From: Utricularia gibba
Lineage: Eukaryota > Streptophyta > Magnoliopsida > Lamiales > Lentibulariaceae
Assembly (NCBI GenBank): GCA_002189035.1
Contig: NEEC01000007.1
Location: 682,001-746,000, forward strand
Direction of reading: 5' to 3'
Length of the DNA stretch: 64,000 nucleotides
Shown in pieces: positions 44,843-54,874 of this stretch. The notes beneath the pieces are model-generated. The model searched no databases. It had not been told where the DNA came from and saw nothing but the letters and a program-made list of their open reading frames with translations. Numbering within the stretch: the stretch's first letter is position 1; each line of letters starts with the position of its first letter. The position numbers were made by a program, and so were the translations under genes.

Positions 44843-45879
44843 ATGGTGTTTTCTGCCGGGAAGATGGCTGATCAAAGGTCCTCTTCGCAGCCTTCGTTTC
44901 ATCCAGTAGCTTCTGGAAAGGTATGCATTTTTTTATCCTCTCGGGGTGGGCTTTCCTTCTTATTTTGATCTGGAATACTTTTTTTCCCAGTTCTTAGCCA
45001 TTAGTTTAACCATGAATGTGGAGTGCTTACATGGTAGCAAGTGCGTTAGTTCAAGGTGATTAAAGGAACATGCCCTGTACTTGGGAAGAATGTGAATGGA
45101 CCCTGATGAAGTGTTTGATGAATTGCTCAAGAAGCATGGGAAGGTAGGAACAAAATGGGGCTTCTGTCTCTGAGGTTGATGATGATGCCGAAACCTTATC
45201 CTGTGAGCTTCTCATTGCACACCTTGACCTGGCAGATTTTCATGTAAGAAGATCTTACATTACTAACTATAATGTTTATGATTTGAGTTTTTGTATTTCC
45301 AGTAGCATTTTGATTGAATCAAAGATCATAGAGATCCATGTGGTCTCCTTTGTGTTCGAAATTTTCTTCTAGGATAAGAATGCATGAAACAAGAACAACG
45401 TGCTATATGTTTTCTGTTTTTGTCAACCTCGAACCAAAAATCACTTTTTTTCTTGGTTCTACTGATGTCTGGGCTGCAGACATAGGGGTTCTCTTTTTGA
45501 AGCATATGGTTTACTGGGATCGCCCCTTCATCATCGCTACTGCTTTTTCTCGACTCAAACCCATGCAATTGGGCAAGCAACTTGTGTGATCATCCAATTT
45601 CTAGAATTGGTATCAACTCACTGGGTAATCAGCCTTTTTTCTATGTTTTGGTTTCAGGTCAAGAATCAGAGACTTGGCTGAAACTGAGTATTCAAGTACA
45701 GCAAAAGGGGATACTGAACCCAATACTTGCAATGAAAATGCTCAATCGTCAAGTTCAAAAACCGCAGCACTTGCAATGAAAATGCTCTTCTTCGAGCAAC
45801 CCAAGCCATCATTGGTTGTGTTTCTTTCGCTACCATTCTTACATTCTTTGGTGTTTTTTTTTTTATGAATGTTCAGTAA
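44843..45879 (+). CDS. Unrecognised gene for a probable tail-anchored membrane protein, frame-disrupted
   Basis: Pieces of one gene are visible but I do not recognise the family. Exon 1 (44843-44920, phase 0) reads MVFSAGKMADQRSSSQPSFH and ends at a good AAG/GTATGC donor. A further coding-like stretch at about 45095-45243 reads DEVFDELLKKHGKV and then, one frame over, EQNGASVSEVDDDAETLSCE and LLIAHLDLADFH before a CAT/GTAAGA donor; one surplus G at 45147-45148 explains the shift. The last exon begins after TTTCAG near 45658 (DLAETEYSSTAKGDTEPNTC). After A5 at 45757-45761 it continues one frame over as NENALLRATQAIIGCVSFAT and ILTFFGVFFFMNVQ, stop at 45877-45879. The end is a single hydrophobic span at the extreme C-terminus, typical of tail-anchored proteins. 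The exon structure between 44920 and 45658 is unresolved. Confidence 0.4.
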
Positions 45880-46006
45880 GCAAAACCTCGTCCGTACAAT
45901 GGAACAAGAAAGATGAAACAAAACACAGCTGAACTCCGACTTCATGAAAGAAAAGAAGAAATGCAAGACGGCATCTTACTTCACCAAAGCCACATTCCCA
46001 TGTTGC

Positions 46007-46327
46007 TTACTTGGATCTCTGCCTCATCTTTCTTCTCTTTCTCTTCAATCGCCTCATACGCTTCTTCTTCCACTGGGAAAAGAAAAAAAAATGTAATTTT
46101 AGATTGTTGATCAGCGGACAACATCAAGAAGAAGATGAAAAAAGTCTAGTGACTGGAAGACTAGAAAATAAGAATCCTAACCGGGGAAACATGAAAGCAG
46201 CTTACAAAGTAATCAAAACAATGGATTAACAGAATATTGAGCAATATCTGTCGGTGCAACCAGACACAGGAATCAAATCAGACGCGGCAATTCATACAAA
46301 GGACGAAGGCTTTACCTTTGCCCTCAT
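46007..46327 (-). CDS. RPL41: 60S ribosomal protein eL41 (25 residues, split gene)
   Basis: eL41 is the smallest eukaryotic ribosomal protein, a single basic helix at the subunit interface. Exon 1, on the minus strand at 46327-46316, encodes only MRAK and ends at AAG/GTAAAG. Exon 2, at 46072-46007 after a CCCAG acceptor, reads WKKKRMRRLKRKRRKMRQRS, then K and stop. Together these give the full 25-residue protein, matching the near-invariant family sequence. Both exons are far too short for ordinary ORF listings. Upstream is a telo-box and site II motifs as in other plant ribosomal-protein genes. It is divergent from RECA1, whose ATG is about 370 bases away. Confidence is high because nearly every residue matches the known protein. 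Confidence 0.95.
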
Positions 46328-46412
46328 GCTCGCTAAGAAACTTTTACTCCCAGAGCTTCTTCTTCAAAGCAGCGTCAGGATTCGTATTGCGATTTGGCTT
46401 TAAATCCCTGCG

Positions 46413-46533
46413 AAACCCTAATCTGAAGAAGACGATGGCCCATAAAGCATTTCGGCAACCAGCCCACCTTTTAGTGACCTGATTCAAATTGGGTTTTGTC
46501 CTTATTGCACAAATATGGCCCAATAAAAGCCCA
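46413..46533. promoter_or_regulatory. Shared promoter of RPL41 (-) and RECA1 (+): telo-box and site II elements
   Basis: A telo-box AAACCCTAA lies at 46413-46421, close to the probable RPL41 start. Site II cores on the RPL41 strand lie at 46437-46442 and 46517-46522 (both GGCCCA on the plus strand) and at 46528-46533 (AGCCCA). The telo-box plus site II combination is the known signature of plant ribosomal-protein and proliferation genes. The whole gap between the two start codons is 46328-46696. Confidence 0.65.
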
Positions 46534-46696
46534 GTAGTAACGGGTCCGTGTTGGCTGGCCTATCAGACTTCGGAAGTTGAACGAATCATGCCTTTCTTTA
46601 ACTTGCTCTCTTGCAGGCAGCTTCATGTTCGTAGACTGAAGTTTTGTTCTGCTTCGTGTTCCAGAAAGTGTTCATTTTTGCCAAGAAACAAAGAAC

Positions 46697-49457
46697 ATGG
46701 ATATGATGTTCCCACTAAAGAGTGCATTCTGCTCGAAACCCAGCATTTCGTCTACATTCCCGAGTACTTTTGCGCCGGTAAGTTTGTTTCAGGTATCTTG
46801 TCCGGCCCGGGTGAAGAGTACAATAAGTGGGGTTCGAGCAGAATTCGACGGTAAAGTTTTTGACGGCGCTCTCTCGGCTGATTTTGACCCTCGTTTCCAT
46901 GACCGGGTTAGCATGCACAGCTGATAGCTTACATATTTTGATATGTGTTTGATTTCTTGATAGGGTATTTGAAGTTCATAAAGTTGTTCCCCTTAGTAAT
47001 GGTTTTGGATATTGGGGATTGAGTGCGGAAGGCCCTATATGTGTATCCGAATATTTGAAAGGCGTACGTGAACTATGTTGGAAGCATATGTGTAATTTTA
47101 ATGCTATGTTGTGTGCATCGTACAGCAAAAAGCGCTTGAGGCTGCCATGAATGATATTAATAGCTCGTTTGGGAAGGGAAGTGTTACAAGATTGGGGAGT
47201 GCTGGGAGAGCTTTGGTGTAAGTTTATTTTCGCGCCTTGTAGTTGATTGTGCTGAGTCTCTTTATTGACTGTCTCCGCTCTAGAGTTTTGCATGTGCACA
47301 GAAAAATCCAATTGTATTTTGGGGCATTTGAGTTGTCATTAGACACTAAACACTCGTTTTGTTTTTGTAGTGAAACATTTCCCAGTGGTTGTTTGGCATT
47401 GGACTTTGCATTATGTGGTGGTCTTCCTAGAGGAAGAATTGTAGAGGTCTGAGATCTATTAATTTACTTGTCTCTCTTAGACGTAGTGAGTTATATTGAA
47501 ACATTAGATCATCTGTCTACGGTAGACAGAATTTGTAGATGGTTTATAGCAATTAATCTTTTTTCCAAAAACAAGACCCTGTGTTGATATTTCATGGATT
47601 ATGAAGTAAATCCAACTGATAATGACAGTGTTTTTCCATTAGATATATGGCCCAGAAAGCAGTGGCAAGACCACCTTAGCACTCCATGCAATTGCAGAAG
47701 TGCAGGTCTAGTACGTGCTTTGTCGTATACACGGGTTGTTTAGCAGCAGTGGGAAGGCTTTCTTCACAACAACCTGAATCTGTTATTTTATGAACAGAGA
47801 CTTGGAGGAAACGCCATGCTTGTTGATGCAGAACATGCTTTTGATCCATCATACTCAAAAGCTCTTGGAGTTGATATAGAAAATTTGATTGTTTGCCAAC
47901 CTGATAATGGGGAGATGGCTCTTGAGAGTATGTGTCCATTCCATGTCCTTACCTGACACCTTACCTCAGCCTCCTAGGTTATAGCTGTGTTGAAATTAAA
48001 TTTTTGCAACTGTTAACTGTGACAGTCGCTGATAGAATGTGTAGATCTGGTGCTATCGATCTCATTTGTATTGATTCTGTGTCTGCACTTACTCCACGTG
48101 CTGAAATTGAGGTAAGTTGCAGAACTTACATAGCGCATTCCTAGAGCAGGTAATCTTTATCTTTTGTGCATATACTTGCATAGGGTGAGATTGGGATGCA
48201 ACAAATGGGTTTGCAAGCACGCCTAATGAGCCAAGCATTGCGCAAAATGTCTGGAAATGCTTCGAAGGCTAGCTGCACTCTAATATTTTTGAATCAAATT
48301 AGATACAAGGTATTTCTTTCAACTTCCAAGCTAAATATCTGTGCAAAGATTTACAAGGCCTTTTTTAAGTTTTTTTTGTCCATTAACATCTTTTTTTTTT
48401 TTTCAGATAGGTGTATATTATGGAAATCCAGAAGTAACAAGTGGTGGGATTGCCTTAAAGTTCTTTGCATCTGTTCGACTTGAGATACGCCCAATAGGGA
48501 AGATAAAATCCGTAAGCAGGATCAATCTGGTTATCTAATTTTTATTTTCTAAATCTAGAGGCATTTGTGTGGAATATGGCAATCCTGTGTCTTTTTAAGG
48601 TTAAAGGAGATGAAGATATTGGACTTAAGGTTCGTGTAAGAGTTCAAAAGAGTAAGGTAAAAAATATCATTCTATGAACATGGTCTACAAATTCAAAAAG
48701 GATCATTGACAGTTTCCACTTTTCTTTGTGATATGCTCTTAGTTGAAAGCTTGGTGTGCCTATGGGTTCTGTTTTAGCAGCATACATGTAGCCACAAGTG
48801 ATTCATTGACAGTTTCCACTATACTTTGTGAAAGCTGATTTTCGACTTACCATTATCCTGGCACTGATTAGTAGGTTAATGACAGGTTTCAAGGCCATAT
48901 AAACAAGCTGAGTTTGAAATCATATTTGGTGAGGGAGTAAGCAACCTCGTAAGTGAAACTTTGGTCTCATTACTTTCATTGTTGTGATAGATTTATTGTA
49001 TTTCCAGAATCCAAACTCCCCGTCTTGATATCGGCTTCACTTGCAGGGCTGTGTGCTGGATTGTGCAGAAATGGTTGATGTTATCCTAAAGAAGGGCTCA
49101 TGGTATAGCTACGGAGAGCAAAGGTGAACTTTTTGCTTAAAAACAAAATGAAAACTTAAGCTCCAGAGAACTACCCTCTTTAACTTGAGGATAAAATGTA
49201 GACTGGGTCAAGGAAGAGACAGAGCCTTGCAATACCTCAAAGATAATCCACTTCTGTCACAAGAAATCGAGAAGGTAAAACACTTAGTGTCTGATTTGCA
49301 ACTTGTTGTGGCTGGCTACCTCATTTGCTAAGTTGTGGTGCAGAAAGTTCGTGGTGTCATCGCTGAAGGCAGCGGGCAGATGACTTCTTTTGCTCCCAAG
49401 TCTCTGCTTCCAGTATTCAGTGATGAAGAAGAAGATGCATACAATGAGTTGCAATGA
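46697..49457 (+). CDS. RECA1: RecA recombinase homologue, chloroplastic (RECA1-like)
   Basis: This is a nucleus-encoded bacterial-type RecA that acts in plastid DNA repair and genome stability. Thirteen exons are readable: 46697-46906, 47126-47217, 47371-47446, 47643-47705, 47798-47927, 48026-48111, 48184-48309, 48407-48511, 48600-48656, 48886-48948, 49047-49123, 49202-49274 and 49344-49457; phases agree. The N-terminus [20 protein letters not shown] is a Ser-rich transit peptide. The RecA core has [20 protein letters not shown], Walker [30 protein letters not shown], and Walker B-like [12 protein letters not shown]. The L1 region is [20 protein letters not shown], and L2-like [20 protein letters not shown] follows. 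The acidic end [11 protein letters not shown] is normal for the chloroplast form. The match to Arabidopsis RECA1 is close throughout and no break was found. Confidence 0.95.
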
Positions 49458-49592
49458 TCTCGAACATGATTTGGATTTGGAATCCCGTGCAAAATGCTAA
49501 TGACAAGTATTGGGAGTCCATCCAGTTACACTTTTTTGAGGAAGATGAGGTTCTTTTGCTTTCAGGTATCTATATAATCATGAACTTGCCCA

Positions 49593-51419
49593 TCAGAATA
49601 TAGGGGAATCAAACAGAAAGGGCATGCCCTTTTGCTGCAGCCTCTCACAATCTTCTTGGCTTGCTTTGGGATCGGTCGGATCAAAAAAACTGCCATCATC
49701 ATCAATCGCTAGGCCTTGCTTGAGACGTCCCAGTTTCCTTGAAAATTCGACCTGCTTCGACACCACTGGGAGACGAGTACGCTGATATTCTTCAAGTGCT
49801 GAGCTTAGATCATCAGCACCCCATTTCTCAAGGCATTTCCCCAGAACAGCAGCATCCAAAATTGACATGTTTGTACTTCTCAAACCATGGGGAGTAGTTG
49901 GGTGGGCTGCATCACCAACCAAAGCAACCTTGTCCCACACGATCTGGCTGAGAGGCTCCATGTCATATATAACATTCAAGAATGGATCCTTGGTTTCTCG
50001 TATAACTTTCACCAGCTCAGGAACCCAAAACTTGTCTGCTGCTTGGTGCATTTCTGAGATCAAATCAGAGCTCACTTTCATTGTCACGGAAGTTCCCTGG
50101 TAAAAAACGAGGATCGATGTGTCCGAATGCCACAGTTTTCATTTGTAGAAAGCTAGCAAACTGGAGAAATGAGAGGAAAAAGCATACCTGAAGCTGCGGT
50201 TCTAGTTGGTTTATATACCAAATCCAGTTGATCCTCTTGTTAAGCAACTCATAAAAGACCGAGTGCGTCTGTGTTGCCAAGTCAAAATATAAGCACTTTC
50301 CAAGATCGGGGTAAACTTTCTTTAGTTCCACAAAGATTTCCTCGTTGTCTGAAAAATCAAAGACCCCTCTCCAGGCACAGTATCCAGAATACCTAAACAA
50401 CAGATGTGCATTTTATTCTAAGTGCACATAACTGAGTGGAAGCAGAAATGTCACACTTATCTCACAAACCTTAGTTTAAGGTCGGGGTAAAAGCACCGTC
50501 GAATCGAAGAGAGGCAACCATCAGCTGCAATAAGCAAATCGCCAGCAACTTCATAAACACAGCCAGTCTGCAGTGTTTTTGCCTTCACTCTAACACAAGA
50601 TTTGTCATCAGAGACGCAAAAGGATAGGAATACATTCCCCCACTGAACAGTCTCCGTGGGCAGTGCGGTATACAAAAGTCTGTGCAGATCAGACCAATAT
50701 GCTGCTTTGAAATTGAAATTTTCATCCCTTGTGAGAATCCTGACCCTCTTCTTCTCTGCATCAGTGGCTCCGTTCTGTAGGTCCAAAAAAACACGAAACA
50801 TGACTAAAGAATCATACTAATCGTCAATAACCTTCAACAAACCGTTTACTTTAGCAGCTTAATTAGAAGGGGGCATCAAAGAATCATATTGCTCCTCAAA
50901 TAACCTTCAGAAAGTGGACTTCTTTAGCAGTTAAACAGAGAACCAAAGAATCATACTAAGCCTCAAGCAACCTCCAACGAACAGGATACTTCTCGTATAA
51001 GAGAGGATAACAAGAAATCACATTACTTCAACAGATCAATTCTTTTCGCAGTTGGACAAAAGGGACTAGCAGAAACAGACCCTCAAATGACGCTGTTTCT
51101 TTATCAGGAGGGAATCAAAGAATCATGTTCAATTTCGACAAGATGATTTCTTTAATTGTGTGAGGCAGGGTACCTGATCGATGGTTAGTGGCAAAGTACA
51201 CAGCTCAAGGTCCCGTGATTGTTTCAGCCACGACGGTATAATCTTCTGAGCAAGAGGGTCGAGTCCGAGTCCTGCACCTGTGGCGCAGCTGTTGGAAGGG
51301 AAAGCTGTTTTTTCTAAAACCACCACTTCCCAGCCCGCAGCGAGGAGTGCATGGGCGCAGGAAAAACCAGCTATGCTGCCGCCGACGACCACCGCTTTCC
51401 CCGTACGCGCTGCTCCCAT
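49593..51419 (-). CDS. FAD-dependent monooxygenase, 2,6-dihydroxypyridine hydroxylase-like
   Basis: Exons, on the minus strand, are 51419-51174, 50774-50470, 50392-50188 and 50096-49593 (419 residues, phases consistent). Next to the start is the dinucleotide-binding motif KAVVVGGSIAGFSCAHALL (GxGxxG-type, with GGSIAG), then VVVLEKTAFP. The middle has YWSDLHRLLYTALP and the DG motif DLLIAADGCLSSIRRCF. The second FAD motif VALVGDAAHPTTPHG contains GDAAHP. The C-terminus ALEEYQRTRLPVVSKQVEFS is typical of this class A flavin hydroxylase group. The in planta substrate is unknown to me; the bacterial relatives hydroxylate N-heteroaromatics. There is no clear organelle signal. It is divergent from the response regulator, with 533 bases between start codons. 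Confidence 0.88.
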
Positions 51420-51952
51420 CACACCCACAAGCTGCCGCCAGAGCCACACCCCAATTGAATCAACGGGTACAACGAGACATATATAACAAAGTTACTGATA
51501 CTCTTCGATTTCAAGCTTCAACCAAAGCAGCAACTTGCAGTAACCCCCGGTAAGAAACTAGTCCAAATCAAACAAGCACAAGATCAATCTCCAACCAGCA
51601 TGATTAATCCCACCCTCAGCTTTGTCAATATCAAAGTAGAGATTGTCAATATTTTTTAATTACGAAATTTGTTTCTTAATTTTTTTTTATTGTCAATCAC
51701 CTTCCCCCAACATATAAGCTACTATTCCGGGAAAGGTGACAATCATGCATCCCCTGTAGTTCAATGCCCTTTGAAATTTGGCAGTATCTTTGAAGGCATG
51801 GCACCAAAATCTCATCAGATCTTGCTTTTTGCCTTCTGAAATTCCCATTTCAAACCCCACCAACTCTTCCTCCTCCCTCCTCCTCCTCCCTCCTCCCTCC
51901 CTCTACTTCCTCTTCTTCTCAAACCATCAACGCACCGGCGAACTGTGAAAAA
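51420..51952. promoter_or_regulatory. Divergent promoter region with CT-rich leader tract
   Basis: This is the gap between the monooxygenase ATG (minus) and the response-regulator ATG (plus). A nearly pure pyrimidine tract of TCC/CTT units covers 51863-51920, ending about 30 bases before the ARR start; such Y-rich stretches are common at plant leaders. An AGATCT core near 51816 would suit type-B ARR binding, but one short site proves little. Confidence 0.4.
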
Positions 51953-53751
51953 ATGGCGAATTCAGAATCGCAATTTCACATCCTGGCCGTTGATGACAGT
52001 TTGATCGACAGAAAGCTCATCGAATGCCTCCTAAAAACATGCTCCTTCAAAGGTAACTCAATCGTTTATTTTTTTACCTCAATTTGTCGACGCTCTCCCA
52101 CAGAATTCTTCCGTCTCTCCAACAGTAACCGCCGTTGATTCCGGTAGCAAAGCCTTGGAGTTCCTGGGGTGGAATCAAGATCAAGCCGAGACCTCCTCCC
52201 CCCAAAATTCTCATGTAATAAAATCACCATTTTTCTAATTTTCCTATTCCCAACGCGGTAAATATTATTTACTTACTTTCTTACTGTGTGTGGGGTCCAG
52301 GTGGATGTCAATCTCGTAATTACAGACTACTGCATGCCAGGGATGTCTGGGTACGATCTACTCAAGAAACTGAAGGTACCGCAACTTGCTCCCAAATTAA
52401 CCCTTTAATTTATTCCTTTTCCCCTTTTTTTTCTAATTTAATAATAATTTTTTCCTAGGTTAGCTTAGGTTTTCATCTATTTTTTTTAATTTTTTTCGCA
52501 TTTGAAAGGAATTAATAAGAATAAAAGAGGATAATTTACTCGTATATTTGTGGGGTATATTTTAGGAAAATGTAATAATAATAATTATTATTATTATTTA
52601 TTATTAATATAATAAATGGGAAAAATAATAGATATTGTAAGATTTGACGTATCTAGCGAGGATTGTATGTGAAGATATGGGGGCCCGCCTGTCGCACTTT
52701 GACATGAATGAGAATCAAGGCCAGATCTTGGGTGGGGCATTTTGGTACTTTTAATTTTAAATAAAACTATAATATTCTTGTTTAAATTTATATATTTTAT
52801 TTAAAATAGTCATTTAAATTTGAAATGTATTTGATAATGTATATTTTAATTTGACATAAACACATTTATAGAAAATTTAAATTTATCCAAAATTAATTTT
52901 TTACTTATTATTAAATATTCTTATTAAATAAAATGCTCTTCAAAAGCAATTCTAAATCATCAAATATCGCCTAATAAATTTACATTTAATAACATATAGT
53001 AATTTTTATTTAATGAGAAGTGATGCATAATGTTATAAATTAATAATTAAGATAATTTATTAATTATATTTTTTTAATTTTTATTGAAGCACTAATTTAT
53101 ATCTCTATGAATTTAGATAATACTATGATACAAAAGACAATATTATTTGTTTTCAATTATTGACATTTTTTTATAATATTTTATATATTACGAAAAAACC
53201 CATTCATGTTTTTTATTTAACTAATTTTTGTGCAAATGAAAAATGATTACCAAACTAATCCTAATCACTTTCCGTTGGTAAAAAAGGTAATTTTCAATTG
53301 TTACCGCCGGTAACTTTTCTCCTCCACGCTGTTCTGACTGCCAGGAGTCGTCATGCTTGCGGGATATACCAGTGGTGGTTATGTCTTCCGAGAATGCCCC
53401 TCAAGAATCACCAGGTTTTTTTCTTTTTTTTTTTATAAAAAAATATTTTAAAATATACAGAAATTCAAGAATCACGGTGGCAGATGCTTGGAGGAGGGCG
53501 CCAAGGAATTTTTACTGAAGCCGGTCAGATTAACGGACGTTAAAAAACTGATGCATCACATCGTCAAATCAAAGCGCAAGGAATCGGAGAAGTCTCGAGA
53601 TAGTCAAGAACCCGGCCTGCTACCGGTTCACCCGGATGCCTTGGAAGACCTGAGGTCCAATTTTATCAACAAGAAGAAGAGGAAGAGTTCTTCCGATGAA
53701 CCGGATCGAGTCACCCGGGCGCGACTCGATGGCCTGACCGTTCACTCGTAG
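51953..53751 (+). CDS. ARR9: Type-A response regulator (ARR8/ARR9-like), frame broken in exon 4
   Basis: Type-A ARRs are cytokinin-induced receiver proteins that damp cytokinin signalling. Exons are 51953-52052, 52126-52214, 52301-52375, 53345-53414 and 53484-53751; restored length is 200 residues. The receiver has [20 protein letters not shown] with the acidic pair DD, then [35 protein letters not shown] contains the phospho-acceptor Asp of [15 protein letters not shown] has the conserved Ser, and [20 protein letters not shown] the conserved Lys. A short basic C-terminus lacks a DNA-binding domain, as in type A. Exon 4 needs SSENAPSRITR followed by CLEEG. The C4 at 53397-53400 gives only [10 protein letters not shown], out of phase with exon 5. 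One more C restores both sequence and phase. Intron 3 is long (969 bases) and AT-rich. Confidence 0.92.
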
Positions 53752-54874
53752 ATTATTTTTGTATCAAGTAATTTTTTTCCGGTTTGTATTTACTATTTTT
53801 AGCTACGAAGGTTGTGCTTGATTGGCTGGCCGGTTGCGTTTAAATAATTAATTTAGTTAATAAAAAGAAAAAAAGAAAATAAATTTTTAATTTTTATTAT
53901 TAATTTTAATTATTTAATATTTAAAGCCACTTGATCCCTTTGTTTTATAATTGGATTAATTTATTTTTATTTCAATTAAAAAGGAAGAGACTAGTCTTTT
54001 GAATTATGACCGTGCGACTCGTCCACACGTTTTCTAACAAAACGGCTCCCTCCGAGCGTGGGGGAAAATATTTCTTCTTTCCCGTACATACGGAATATAA
54101 ATTTTTAATAATAAAATATAAAAATAAAGAATTACTCAGGAAGTGAGAACTTCAGAACTGGAGGAAGGTTTCTAGAAGTAATCGAATTTTCATATATTTT
54201 AAAAAATAAAAATTTAGAATCTAAAGCATTTTTTTGTTTGTGAGCACTGCGGAAGGTTGACTGGAGGGATGCCGTACTGAAGAGTGATGCCGCGTGATTG
54301 TTTGGTTGCTGCAGGTAGCTTTCCACAGGCTGGTTTTCGTCCCCGAGAACGTTCGGGGGGAGTCCGAGTCCAGGTTCATACCAAGTCATCATGTTGAAAA
54401 GTAGAATTCCCAATTTCAAGGCTTCCTAGTAAACTCGTCAATTGTTTCCTCGCCAGTTCACATTTGTAATATCTGCTTATATTATTTGGGGTAAACAGAA
54501 ACCGTACTAAAGTTTTCATCTTTGCTGTTTATTCTTGGTGTCAAGTCCCTTATATACGGTGGGTGTGCTTGACTCCTTTCAATTTATGCTGGGTTTTGTG
54601 TTTTTTCTGTGGTGTGGGCATTCTTGATTGATTGGTTTCCGAAGGCTTTATCCACTATCTGTTGGGTATGATTGAGCTTTAATTTCTTCCTCTTATTCTT
54701 GGTTGATTGCATGCTTGTTTTTTGCTTCTCCCCGTCCTCCTGAAACACGTTACTCTTTAATTTTTCCGAGTTGGTTGGTTGCCAGTTCGATGGGAAAATA
54801 GAACTGTAATCTTGGACATGGCAGCTGTGAATTGCACAGAGTTCTCACAATTCGGGATGTATTTCTAGGTGAAT
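53752..54874. other. Intergenic: ARR 3' side, CRPK1-like leader
   Basis: Bases 53752-54120 are AT-rich. A minus-strand frame from an ATG at 54392 to 54132 (87 codons, MMTWYEPGLGLPPNVLGDEN) has protein-like composition but no recognised family and overlaps the probable leader of the kinase gene. I leave it uncalled. Confidence 0.25.

Noticed and set aside
47000-47311. Minus-strand 111-codon frame inside RECA1
   Set aside because: Antisense to a RECA1 exon and introns.
356-53751. True pseudogenisation as the cause of all frame breaks
   Set aside because: Breaks are single, run-associated and leave everything else conserved, including splice phases. Decaying genes would show mixed substitutions, stops and larger indels.
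54132-54392. Minus-strand 87-codon frame starting MMTWYEPGLGL
   Set aside because: Composition is protein-like, but there is no family match and it overlaps the probable leader of the opposite-strand kinase gene.
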